In this document: positions 10,410 to 22,149 of the stretch, in pieces
Numbering within the stretch: the stretch's first letter is position 1
Layout: every line of letters begins with the position of its first letter
DNA from: Phymorhynchus buccinoides
Lineage: Eukaryota; Mollusca; Gastropoda; Neogastropoda; Raphitomidae
DNA: 64,000 bases
Assembly: GCA_017654935.2 (NCBI GenBank)
Contig: CM065706.1
Span: 3,694,961-3,758,960 of the forward strand
Direction: 5' to 3'
Made by a program: the position numbers and the translations under genes
The notes under the pieces: generated by a model
The model's input: the letters and a program-made list of their open reading frames with translations, nothing else
The model's database searches: none
Told to the model about the DNA's origin: nothing

Positions 10410-10505
10410 TGTTTGTATCCCTTTTTAATACGTGGTAAGATTGAACGTGGTGACAGCCCTGACATGGCCTTAGTTGTCGATGGGGCTATGATTTTAATCT
10501 TAAAT
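10410..10505 (+). mobile_element. SINE, 3' part (inside unit 1)
   Basis: Contains ATCCCTTTTTAATACGTGGT, GTGACAGCCCTGACATGGCC and GGGGCTATGATTTTAATCTT. Family copies all lie on the plus strand: 18295-18392, 21790-21885, 26290-26495, 27350-27424, 28822-28866, 32626-32757, 52106-52156, 53168-53312 and 54412-54611. The tail is (TTAATC)n-like. No tRNA-type B box was recognised, so the SINE label is based on length, dispersion and tail. Confidence 0.55.
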
Positions 10506-10510
10506 CTTAT

Positions 10511-10556
10511 GCACACGCACACACACACACACACACACACGCACACACGCACACAC

Positions 10557-10610
<54 letters not shown>

Positions 10611-10612
10611 CC
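10511..10612. repeat. CA microsatellite
   Basis: Interrupted (CA)n with occasional CG steps. A second tract at 10724-10772 follows the phrase TTCTGACAGTTTTGATGACA, which flanks both tracts. Homologous pairs occur in units 4 and 5. Confidence 0.95.
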
Positions 10613-10730
10613 CCCCAAAAACCCCCACAAAAACAAAACACACACACACACACACATGCACGCAAAATGTTATTGTCACTTACTTTTCTGACAGTTTTGA
10701 TGACATGAATGTTTGAATAAGTACACACGC

Positions 10731-10772
<42 letters not shown>

Positions 10773-11159
10773 ATGCATGCATGCACAATGTTATTGTCAT
10801 TTACTTTTCTGACAGTTTTGATGACATGAATTTTTGAATAAGTGCGTTTTAATGATAATCACGTTGGGGTTTTTCCGGACCTTTCAACAGACACAACCGT
10901 TTTCCCACAGCCTGGTGGACTGTATGTTTTATGGCTGCAGAGTACCAGTTTTTCTGACTTTTGATGTATGTGCCATGTCATATGTCATGTCATATGGTAC
11001 ATTCATACAGTATAATACACTTACAACGATAATTATATTGGGGATTTACAGAGCTTCGAACGGCAGTTTTCCCACAGCTTTTGGACTCTGCTTTTTGCTG
11101 CAGACTGCCAGTTCTTCTGACCAACTGGCAACGATTATACGTCATGTAGATATGCCGTG

Positions 11160-11925
11160 ACATAATTCCCGGGCACACTAACAAGATAATCACGTTTGGG
11201 GTTTTTCTGGACCTTTGAACAGATACTACCGTTTTGCCGCAGCCTGGTGGACTGTGCTTTTTGCTGCAGAGTGCCAGTTCTTCTGATCAGTGTTTATATG
11301 TCATGTAGATATGCCGTGACATAATTCCCGGGCATACTAACAAGATAATCATGTTTGGGTTTTTTCTGGACCTTTCAACGGATACTACCGTTTTCCCGCA
11401 GCCTGGTGGACTGTGCTTTTTGCTGCAGAGTGCCAGTTCTTCTGACCAGTGTTTATATGTCATGTAGATATGCCGTGACATAATTCCCCGGCACACTAAC
11501 AAGATATTCATAATCACGTTTGGCTTTTTTTCTGACCTTTCAACGGATACAACTGTCTTCCCACAGCCTGGTGGACTGTATGCTTTATGGCTGCAGAGTG
11601 CCAGTTTTTCTGACCAACGATTATAATTATGTCATGTAGATATGCCATGACATAATTCCCAGGCACACTAACAAGATAATCATGTTTGGGGTTTTTCCGG
11701 ACCTTTCAGCGGATACAACTGTTTTCCCACAGCCCGGTGGACTGCCTGCTTTTTGCTGCAGAGTGCCAGTTCTTCTGACCAGTGTTTATATGTCATGTAG
11801 ATATGCCATGACATAATTCCCGGGCACGCTAACAAGATAATCACGTTTAGTTTTTTTCCGGACCTTTCAACGGATACAACTGTTTTCCCACAGCCCGGTG
11901 GACTGCCTGCTTTTTGCTGCAGTGA
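11160..11925. repeat. About 163 bp tandem repeat
   Basis: The unit runs from AAGATAATCACGTTTGGG through GGACCTTTCAACGGATAC, CCTGGTGGACTGTGCTTTTT and GCTGCAGAGTGCCAGTTCTT to TGTCATGTAGATATGCCGTG. Steps are 159-168 bp. Further arrays: about 19080-19830, 22560-23630 and a diverged set at 28205-29080. Confidence 0.85.
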
Positions 11926-12639
11926 CCATTTTCCAATCCTGAAATCTACTACTGCAGAACCTATTTCTCTTCCTGAATACTTTTGTTTTACCAAAGCCAA
12001 TTGGGACCTTTTTCGCTCAACTGTTACTAGCCGACACCACTGTACACAACTATACACCACTGTACACAACTCTACACCACTGTACACCACTGTGTCATGT
12101 GCTGTCAGATGCACTGATATTAGTGATAAACGTGTTAAGCATCCTGGCAGTACTGTAGAATGTTTTCGGGGTCTAGTGCACATAAACCTCGGCACTCTCA
12201 ACTTTAATAACTGATAACAAAAATAAAAACGTTTCATGACTCCCCCTAACCCTCGCCCCTCTCAACTTTAATAACTGAAAAACTGATAACAGAACCAAAA
12301 AAAAATGTTTAATGACACCCCCTAACCCCCTCAAACTTACATAATTATATGCTGTTCAATTTCAATATACATTTAATTTTAATTTCAGTTAATGTTATTT
12401 TAATTTACAATTTCTTTTTAATATGAATTTCAGTTCATGATAACGTAATTTCAAAATTACATTACATTTTTATTAAACTTAATCTCTTTTGCAAAAGTCA
12501 ATATGAATGTCATTTAATTTCAAATTGCACCAACTAAATCCACCCCATCCCCTAAATCATCCCCCATTCCCATCCACCTAATCTCCCCGTCCACCTGAAA
12601 CTGCATGGCCTGAAGTATACCCCAACTGGCCAAGTGCGT

Positions 12640-12824
12640 AACTTGTCTTGAATTTGCTTCACTGACCACCGACCAGCAAAATGCTGTTGAAATGCCCCCA
12701 CATTAGTCATGAGGAGACGTAGCAGGGAGAGTGGGGTAGACTCCCCCCGGTACCCCCCCAGGTGCTGGAAGCAGACCTGCAGCTGGTTTATGGTCCATCG
12801 GTTCTTCTTCGGAACCTGCATCTG
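12640..12824 (-). pseudogene. SANT/Myb-like exon-like fragment, one of five copies
   Basis: A minus-strand acceptor (TTATATTTACAG) precedes MQVPKKNRWTINQLQVCFQH and later HFAGRWSVKQIQDKLRTW. Tryptophan spacing and basic ends resemble a SANT/Myb-like helix-turn-helix, a weak inference. A possible donor GGG|GTATAC lies after WPVG. Equivalent copies lie at about 9188-9370, 14928-15112, 17063-17247 and 20550-20734. All copies are open in this frame, although the array is non-coding elsewhere. Confidence 0.35.
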
Positions 12825-13552
12825 TAAATATAACAACACTAATGAAGCGACAGCTTCTGATCTTGCAGGCTGCGATACAGTTTACAAGTATCAAGAGGAT
12901 TTAAACATTAGGATCCTCCCCCCCCCTCCCCTCTCTCATATTAACTCCAATCTTGTTCCCTTGTGTGTCCAATGGAAGGGAGTTCCACTGTGGATGCCGA
13001 ACCACAGAATCTGACAGTTTACTTTTTGCATTGTCAGATCTTCCTCTTCTGAATTTCTGGATTCAGATCTTTCTGAGAATCTCAATGAAAGTAAAGTGTG
13101 CATATTCTGGATGGGACTTTGAATGGTTGTTGCCGAGCCACCGAATCTGATGATTTGCTTTGTGAACTGTCAAATGGTTCCTCATCTCTTCTTGAAATGA
13201 AAAATGAAAGTCTTAGTAAAGTGTCCATGTCACTCAGCATGAAACAATTTGCAATTGACTTCTTTGGTGGGGATTTGAATGGTGCTTGCCGAGCCATAGA
13301 ATCTGATGATTTGCTTTGATAATCTAATCATTTACTGTCAGATTTTGTTTTACCGTTTGCTTTGTGCTTTGTGACATTATAATTGTAATCAAAGCGTAAT
13401 GGTCTCAGTAGTTGGCGGGGCTAATCCCATGCACAACATGACTTGACATGGGAATTTCACATTTTCCTCTTTAGCCTTACATGATCAGATTTTAACTTGG
13501 TGACAGCCCTGATAATGGCCTTAGTAGTTGGCAGGGCTGTAATTAAACATGA

Positions 13553-13615
13553 TCCTCCCTTGTACAGGTGTTGACAGTAGGCATAATCCTCTTCAGAGAT
13601 ATCGGTATTTCTTAG
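13553..13615 (-). pseudogene. Polymerase-B-like ISEEDY fragment, representative copy
   Basis: Encodes [20 protein letters not shown] directly after a TTCCACAG acceptor-like site. The IS(E/D)EDYAYC signature is typical of a central segment of type-B DNA polymerase-like ORFs in large eukaryotic mobile elements. Further copies lie at about 10100-10165, 15841-15903, 17975-18040, 21465-21540, 38580-38650, 46560-46630 and 48205-48275. Some carry a few extra upstream codons (HSSL). Confidence 0.4.
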
Positions 13616-13670
13616 CTGTGGAAGGTGGATCGTGAAAATGTGAAAACAAATAAATAAGTAAATAAAATAA

Positions 13671-14030
13671 ATGGTAACCACCTAACCTTGCCAATAGCCT
13701 TTCATAAAGGCTGTCAGTCATGTGGATTTTCACTGTACATTGTCTTTCTTTTGCTGATGGACACGGGACTATTAGCAATGTGAAAATAAATAAGTAAAAT
13801 AAATGGTAACCACCTAACCTTGCCAATAGCCTTTCATAAAGGCTGTCAGTCATGTGGATTTTCACTGTACATTGTCTTTCTTTTGCTGATGGACACGGGA
13901 CTATTAGCAATGTGAAAATAAATAAGTAAAATAAATGGTAACCACCTAACCTTGCCAGTAGACGTTCATACAGTCTGTCAGTCGTGTGGATTTTCTGTTT
14001 GTATCCCTTTTTAATACGTGGTAAGATTGA
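13671..14030. repeat. 132 bp tandem repeat with exon-like unit (three copies)
   Basis: Units begin ATGGTAACCACCTAACCTTG at 13671, 13803 and 13935. On the minus strand each unit has an acceptor-like ATTGCTAATAG, an open stretch ending [16 protein letters not shown] and a donor-like GGCAAG|GTTAGG. The last unit differs in its 5' half, which comes from the SINE, giving [16 protein letters not shown]. The internal exon would be 82 nt with non-matching phases, so serial inclusion would shift the frame. Homologous arrays: about 10200-10410, 15959-16315, 18098-18325 and 21588-21815. Confidence 0.75.
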
Positions 14031-14180
14031 ACGTGGTTCAGCTTTTTGCTGCTTTTTGCTGCAGTGACCATTTTCCAATCATCCTGAAATCTACTACTGC
14101 AGAACCTATTTCTCTTCCTGAATACTTTTGTTTTACCAAAGCCAATTGGGACCTTTTTCGCTCAACTGTTACTAGCCGAC

Positions 14181-14380
14181 ACCACTGTACACAACTATAC
14201 ACCACTGTACACAACTCTACACCACTGTACACAACTATACACCACTGTACACAACTCTACACCACTGTACACAACTATACACCACTGTACACAACTGTAC
14301 ACCACTGTACACAACTCTACACCACTGTACACAACTATACACCACTGTACACAACTCTACACCACTGTACACCACTGTGT
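14181..14380. repeat. 20 bp minisatellite, about ten copies
   Basis: Unit ACCACTGTACACAACT(A/C)TAC, strictly 20 bp. The other higher-order units hold only about three copies at the same place (12041, 16459, 19943 and 23749), so this is a local expansion in unit 2. Confidence 0.9.
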
Positions 14381-14778
14381 CATGTGCTGTCAGATGCACT
14401 GATATTAGTGATAAACGTGTTAAGCATCCTGGCAGTACTGTAGAATGTTTTCGGGGTCTAGTGCACATAAACCTCGGCACTCTCAACTTTAATAACTGAT
14501 AACAAAAATAAAAACGTTTCACGACTCCCCCTAACCCTCGCCCCTCTCAACTTTAATAACTGAAAAACTGATAACAGAACCAAAAAAAAAAAGTTTAATG
14601 ACACCCCCTAACCCCCTCAAACTTACATAATTATATGCTGTGTTCAATTTCAATATACATTTAATTTTAATTTCAGTTAATGTTATTTTAATTTACAATT
14701 TCTATTTAATATGAATTTCAGTTCATGATAACGTAATTTCAAAATTACATTACATTTTTATTAAACTTAATCTCTTTT

Positions 14779-16914
14779 GCAAAAGTCAATATGAATGTCA
14801 TTTAATTTCAAATTGCACCAACTAAATCCACCCCATCCCCTAAATCATCCCCCATTCCCATCCACCTAATCTCCCCGTCCACCTGAAACTGCATGGCCTG
14901 AAGTATACCCCAACTGGCCAAGTGCGTAACTTGTCTTGAATTTGCTTCACTGACCACCGACCAGCAAAATGCTGTTGAAATGCCCCCACATTAGTCATGA
15001 GGAGACGTAGCAGGGAGAGTGGGGTAGACTCCCCCCGGTACCCCCCCAGGTGCTGGAAGCAGACCTGCAGCTGGTTTATGGTCCATCGGTTCTTCTTCGG
15101 AACCTGCATCTGTAAATATAACAACACTAATGAAGCGACAGCTTCTGATCTTGCAGGCTGCGATACAGTTTACAAGTATCAAGAGGATTTAAACATTAGG
15201 ATCCTCCCCCCCCCTCCCCTCTCTCATATTAACTCCAATCTTGTTCCCTTGTGTGTCCAATGGAAGGGAGTTCCACTGTGGATGCCGAACCACAGAATCT
15301 GACAGTTTACTTTTTGCATTGTCAGATCTTCCTCTTCTGAATTTCTGGATTCAGATCTTTCTGAGAATCTCAATGAAAGTAAAGTGTGCATATTCTGGAT
15401 GGGACTTTGAATGGTTGTTGCCGAGCCACCGAATCTGATGATTTGCTTTGTGAACTGTCAAATGGTTCCTCATCTCTTCTTGAAATGAAAAATGAAAGTC
15501 TTAGTAAAGTGTCCATGTCACTCAGCATGAAACAATTTGCAATTGACTTCTTTGGTGGGGATTTGAATGGTGCTTGCCGAGCCATAGAATCTGATGATTT
15601 GCTTTGATAATCTAATCATTTACTGTCAGATTTTGTTTTACCGTTTGCTTTGTGCTTTGTGACATTATAATTGTAATCAAAGCGTAATGGTCTCAGTAGT
15701 TGGCGGGGCTAATCCCATGCACAACATGACTTGACATGGGAATTTCACATTTTCCTCTTTAGCCTTACATGATCAGATTTTAACTTGGTGACAGCCCTGA
15801 TAATGGCCTTAGTAGTTGGCAGGGCTGTAATTAAACATGATCCTCCCTTGTACAGGTGTTGACAGTAGGCATAATCCTCTTCAGAGATATCGGTATTTCT
15901 TAGCTGTGGAAGGTGGATCGTGAAAATGTGAAAACAAATAAATAAGTAAATAAAATAAATGGTAACCACCTAACCTTGCCAATAGCCTTTCATAAAGGCT
16001 GTCAGTCATGTGGATTTTCACTGTACATTGTCTTTCTTTTGCTGATGGACACGGGACTATTAGCAATGTGAAAATAAATAAGTAAAATAAATGGTAACCA
16101 CCTAACCTTGCCAATAGCCTTTCATAAAGGCTGTCAGTCATGTGGATTTTCACTGTACATTGTCTTTCTTTTGCTGATGGACACGGGACTATTAGCAATG
16201 TGAAAATAAATAAGTAAAATAAATGGTAACCACCTAACCTTGCCAGTAGACGTTCATACAGTCTGTCAGTCGTGTGGATTTTCTGTTTGTATCCCTTTTT
16301 AATACGTGGTAAGATTGTACGTGGTTCAGCTTTTTGCTGCAGTGACCATTTTCCAATCATCCTGAAATCTACTACTGCAGAACCTATTTCTCTTCCTGAA
16401 TACTTTTGTTTTACCAAAGCCAATTGGGACCTTTTTCGCTCAACTGTTACTAGCCGACACCACTGTACACAACTATACACCACTGTACACAACTCTACAC
16501 CACTGTACACCACTGTGTCGTGCTGTCAGATGCACTGATATTAGTGATAAACGTGTTAAGCATCCTGGCAGTACTGTAGAATGTGTTCGGGGTCTAGTGC
16601 ACATAAACCTCGGCACTCTCAACTTTAATAACTGATAACAAAAATAAAAACGTTTCACGACTCCCCCTAACCCTCGCCCCTCTCAACTTTAATAACTGAA
16701 AAACTGATAACAGAACAAAAAAAAAAAGTTTAATGACACCCCCTAACCCCCTCAAACTTACATAATTATATGCTGTGTTCAATTTCAATATACATTTAAT
16801 TTTAATTTCAGTTAATGTTATTTTAATTTACAATTTCTTTTTAATATGAATTTCAGTTCATGATAACGTAATTTCAAAATTACATTACATTTTTATTAAA
16901 CTTAATCTCTTTTG
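14779..16914. repeat. Higher-order unit 3 (short)
   Basis: About 2.14 kb, with the same deletion junction as unit 2 (near 16320-16335) but only three copies of the 20 bp minisatellite. Shared junctions indicate that one short unit was copied from the other. Confidence 0.8.
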
Positions 16915-18621
16915 CAAAAGTCAATATGAATGTCATTTAATTTCAAATTGCACCAACTAAATCCACCCCATCCCCTAAATCATCCCCCATTCCCATCCAC
17001 CTAATCTCCCCGTCCACCTGAAACTGCATGGCCTGAAGTATACCCCAACTGGCCAAGTGCGTAACTTGTCTTGAATTTGCTTCACTGACCACCGACCAGC
17101 AAAATGCTGTTGAAATGCCCCCACATTAGTCATGAGGAGACGTAGCAGGGAGAGTGGGGTAGACTCCCCCCGGTACCCCCCCAGGTGCTGGAAGCAGACC
17201 TGCAGCTGGTTTATGGTCCATCGGTTCTTCTTCGGAACCTGCATCTGTAAATATAACAACACTAATGAAGCGGCAGCTTCTGATCTTGCGGGCTGCGATA
17301 CAGTTTACAGGTATCAAGAGGATTTAAACATTAGGATCCTCCCCCCCCCCCCCCTCTCTCATATTAACTCCAATCTTGTTCCCTTGTGTGTCCAATGGAA
17401 GGGAGTTGAACAGTGGATGCCGAACCACAGAATCTGACAGTTTACTTTTTGCACTGTCAGATCTTCCTCTTCTGAATTTCTGGATTCACATCTTTCTGAG
17501 AATCTCAATGAAAGTAAAGTGTGCATATTCTGGATGGGACTTTGAATGGTTGTTGCCGAGCCACCGAATCTGATGATTTGCTTTGTGAACTGTCAAATGG
17601 TTCCTCTTCTCTTCTTGAAATGAAAAATGAAAGTCTTAGTAAAGTGTCCATGTCACTCAGCATGAAACAATTTGCAATTGACTTCTTTGGTAGGGATTTG
17701 AATGGTGCTTGCCGAGCCATAGAATCTGATGATTTGCTTTGATAATCTGATCATTTACTGTCAGATTTTGTTTTACCGTTTGCTTTGTGCTTTGTGACAT
17801 TATAATTGTAATCAAAGCGTAATGGTCTCGGTAGTTGGCGGGGCTAATCCCATGCACAACATGACTTGACATGGGAATTTCACATTTTCCTCTTTAGCCT
17901 TACATGATCAGATTTTAACTTGGTGACAGCCCTGATAATGGCCTTAGTAGTTGGCAGGGCTGTAATTAAACATGATCCTCCCTTGTACACGTGTTGACAG
18001 TAGGCATAATCCTCTTCAGAGATATCGGTATTTCTTAGGGAGCTGTGGAAGGCGGATCGTGAAAATGTGAAAACAAATAAATAAGTAAATAAAATAAATG
18101 GTAACCACCTAACCTTGCCAATAGCCTTTCATAAAGGCTGTCAGTCATGTGGATTTTCACTGTACATTGTCTTTCTTTTGCTGATGGACACGGGACTATT
18201 AGCAATGTGAAAATAAATAAGTAAAATAAATGGTAACCACCTAACCTTGCCAGTAGACGTTCATACAGTCTGTCAGTCGTGTGGATTTTCTGTTTGTATC
18301 CCTTTTTAATACGTGGTAAGATTGAACGTGGTTTCAGCCCTAACATGGCCTTAGTTGTCGATGGGGCTATGATTTTAATCTTAATCTTATGCACACACAC
18401 GCACACACACGCACACACACGCACACACACACACACACACGCACACGCACACACACACACACACACACACAACCCCCCCCAAAAAAAACCACAACAACCC
18501 ACAAAAACAAACACACACACACATGCACGCAAAATGTTATTGTCACTTACTTTTCTGACAGTTTTGATGACATGAATGTTTGAATAAGTACACACACGCA
18601 CACGCACACGCACACACGCAC

Positions 18622-18677
<56 letters not shown>

Positions 18678-20400
18678 ATGCATGCATGCACAATGTTATT
18701 GTCATTTACTTTTCTGACAGTTTTGATGACATGAATTTTTGAATAAGTGCGTTTTAATGATAATCACGTTGGGGTTATTTCCGGACCTTTCAACAGACAC
18801 AACCGTTTTCCCACAGCCTGGTGGACTGTGTTTTATGGCTGCAGAGTACCAGTTTTTCTGACTTTTGATGTATGTGCCATGTCATATGTCATGTCATATG
18901 GTACATTCATACAGTATAATACACTTACAACGATAATTATATTGGGGATTTACAGAGCTTCGAACGGCAGTTTTCCCACAGCTTTTGGACTCTGCTTTTT
19001 GCTGCAGACTGCCAGTTCTTCTGACCAACTGGCAACGATTATACGTCATGTAGATATGCCGTGACATAATTCCCGGGCACACTAACAAGATAATCACGTT
19101 TGGGAGTTTTCTGGACCTTTGAACAGATACTACCGTTTTGCCGCAGCCTGGTGGACTGTGCTTTTTGCTGCAGAGTGCCAGTTCTTCTGATCAGTGTTTA
19201 TATGTCATGTAGATATGCCGTGACATAATTCCCGGGCATACTAACAAGATAATCATGTTTGGGTTTTTTCTGGACCTTTCAACGGATACTACCGTTTTCC
19301 CGCAGCCTGGTGGACTGTGCTTTTTGCTGCAGAGTGCCAGTTCTTCTGACCAGTGTTTATATGTCATGTAGATATGCCGTGACATAATTCCCCGGCACAC
19401 TAACAAGATATTCATAATCACGTTTGGCTTTTTTTCTGACCTTTCAACGGATACAACTGTCTTCCCACAGCCTGGTGGACTGTATGCTTTATGGCTGCAG
19501 AGTGCCAGTTTTTCTGACCAACGATTATAATTATGTCATGTAGATATGCCATGACATAATTCCCAGGCACACTAACAAGATAATCATGTTTGGGGTTTTT
19601 CCGGACCTTTCAGCGGATACAACTGTTTTCCCACAGCCCGGTGGACTGCCTGCTTTTTGCTGCAGAGTGCCAGTTCTTCTGACCAGTGTTTATATGTCAT
19701 GTAGATATGCCATGACATAATTCCCGGGCACACTAACAAGATAATCACGTTTAGTTTTTTTCCGGACCTTTCAACGGATACAACTGTTTTCCCACAGCCC
19801 GGTGGACTGCCTGCTTTTTGCTGCAGTGACCATTTTCCAATCATCCTGAAATCTACTACTGCAGAACCTATTTCTCTTCCTGAATACTTTTGTTTTACCA
19901 AAGCCAATTGGGACCTTTTTCGCTCAACTGTTACTAGCCGACACCACTGTACACAACTATACACCACTGTACACAACTCTACACCACTGTACACCACTGT
20001 GTCATGTGCTGTCAGATGCACTGATATTAGTGATAAACGTGTTAAGCATCCTGGCAGTACTGTAGAATGTTTTCGGGGTCTAGTGCACATAAACCTCGGC
20101 ACTCTCAACTTTAATAACTGATAACAAAAATAAAAACGTTTCACGACTCCCCCTAACCCTCGCCCCTCTCAACTTTAATAACTGAAAAACTGATAACAGA
20201 ACCAAAAAAAAAATGTTTAATGACACCCCCTAACCCCCTCAAACTTACATAATTATATGCTGTGTTCAATTTCAATATACATTTAATTTTAATTTCAGTT
20301 AATGTTATTTTAATTTACAATTTCTATTTAATATGAATTTCAGTTCATGATAACGTAATTTCAAAATTACATTACATTTTTATTAAACTTAATCTCTTTT
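16915..20400. repeat. Higher-order unit 4 (long)
   Basis: About 3.49 kb, the same architecture as unit 1, with CA tracts at about 18391-18472 and 18590-18675 and the 163 bp array at about 19080-19830. Confidence 0.8.
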
Positions 20401-21931
20401 GCAAAAGTCAATATGAATGTCATTTAATTTCAAATTGCACCAACTAAATCCACCCCATCCCCTAAATCATCCCCCATTCCCATCCACCTAATCTCCCCGT
20501 CCACCTGAAACTGCATGGCCTGAAGTATACCCCAACTGGCCAAGTGCGTAACTTGTCTTGAATTTGCTTCACTGACCACCGACCAGCAAAATGCTGTTGA
20601 AATGCCCCCACATTAGTCATGAGGAGACGTAGCAGGGAGAGTGGGGTAGACTCCCCCCGGTACCCCCCCAGGTGCTGGAAGCAGACCTGCAGCTGGTTTA
20701 TGGTCCATCGGTTCTTCTTCGGAACCTGCATCTGTAAATATAACAACACTAATGAAGCGGCAGATTCTGATCTTGCGGGCTGCGATACAGTTTACAGGTA
20801 TCAAGAGGATTTAAACATTAGGATCCTCCCCCCCCCCCCCCCCCCTCTCTCATATTAACTCCAATCTTGTTCCCTTGTGTGTCCAATGGAAGGGAGTTCA
20901 ACAGAGGATGCCGAACCACAGAATCTGACAGTTTACTTTTTGCACTGTCAGATCTTCCTCTTCTGAATTTCTGGATTCAGATCTTTCTGAGAATCTCAAT
21001 GAAAGTAAAGTGTGCATATTCTGGATGGGACTTTGAATGGTTGTTGCCGAGCCACCGAATCTGATGATTTGCTTTGTGAACTGTCAAATGGTTCCTCTTC
21101 TCTTCTTGAAATGAAAAATGAAAGTCTTAGTAAAGTGTCCATGTCACTCAGCATGAAACAATTTGCAATTGACTTCTTTGGTGGGGATTTGAATGGTGCT
21201 TGCCGAGCCATAGAATCTGATGATTTGCTTTGATAATCTGATCATTTACTGTCAGATTTTGTTTTACCGTTTGCTTTGTGCTTTGTGACATTATAATTGT
21301 AATCAAAGCGTAATGGTCTCAGTAGTTGGCGGGGCTAATCCCAAGCACAACATGACTTGACATGGGAATTTCACATTTTCCTCTTTAGCCTTACATGATC
21401 AGATTTTAACTTGGTGACAGCCCTGATAATGGCCTTAGTAGTTGGCAGGGCTGTAATTAAACATGATCCTCCCTTGTACACGTGTTGACAGTAGGCATAA
21501 TCCTCTTCAGAGATATCGGTATTTCTTAGGGAGCTGTGGAAGGCGGATCGTGAAAATGTGAAAACAAATAAATAAGTAAATAAAATAAATGGTAACCACC
21601 TAACCTTGCCAATAGCCTTTCATAAAGGCTGTCAGTCATGTGGATTTTCACTGTACATTGTCTTTATTTTGCTGATGGACACAGGACTATTAGCAATGTG
21701 AAAATAAATAAGTAAAATAAATGGTAACCACCTAACCTTGCCAGTAGACGTTCATACAGTCTGTCAGTCGTGTGGATTTTCTGTTTGTATCCCTTTTTAA
21801 TACGTGGTAAGATTTAACGTGGTGACAGCCCTGACATGGCCTTAGTTGTCGATGGGGCTATGATTTTAATCTTAATCTTATGCACACGCACGCACACACG
21901 CACACACACACGCACGCATGCACACGCACAC

Positions 21932-21963
<32 letters not shown>

Positions 21964-22002
21964 CCCCCCCCCCAAAAAACAACAACCACCCCACAAAAAC
22001 AA

Positions 22003-22033
<31 letters not shown>

Positions 22034-22114
22034 TGCACGCAAAATGTTATTGTCACTTACTTTTCTGACAGTTTTGATGACATGAATGTTTGAATAAGTA
22101 CACACGCACACGCA

Positions 22115-22149
<35 letters not shown>

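Larger units (their letters stand above)
9046..12490. repeat. Higher-order unit 1 (long)
   Basis: About 3.46 kb. Contains CA tracts at 10511-10612 and 10724-10772, a SINE at about 10410-10505 and the 163 bp array at about 11160-11925. Its left edge runs into the polymerase-like fragment through AAAAGTCAACATGAATGTCA. In the other units the equivalent AAAAGTCAATATGAATGTCA is preceded by AT-rich sequence. Confidence 0.8.
12491..14778. repeat. Higher-order unit 2 (short)
   Basis: About 2.29 kb. The segment from the SINE core to the last 163 bp repeat is missing: ATTGAACGTGGTT runs straight into CAGCTTTTTGCTG at about 14027-14045. The 132 bp array has three copies, and the 20 bp minisatellite is expanded to about ten copies (14181-14380). 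Confidence 0.8.

Noticed and set aside
10154..10800. Val/Cys or Thr/His-rich long frames at 10.2-10.8, 18.0-18.7, 21.8-22.2, 35.3-35.75 and 55.4-57.2 kb
   Set aside because: Translations of CA/TG microsatellites.
14018..14443. 141-codon plus-strand frame rich in HCTQLYTTV
   Set aside because: Translation of the 20 bp minisatellite in one higher-order unit only.
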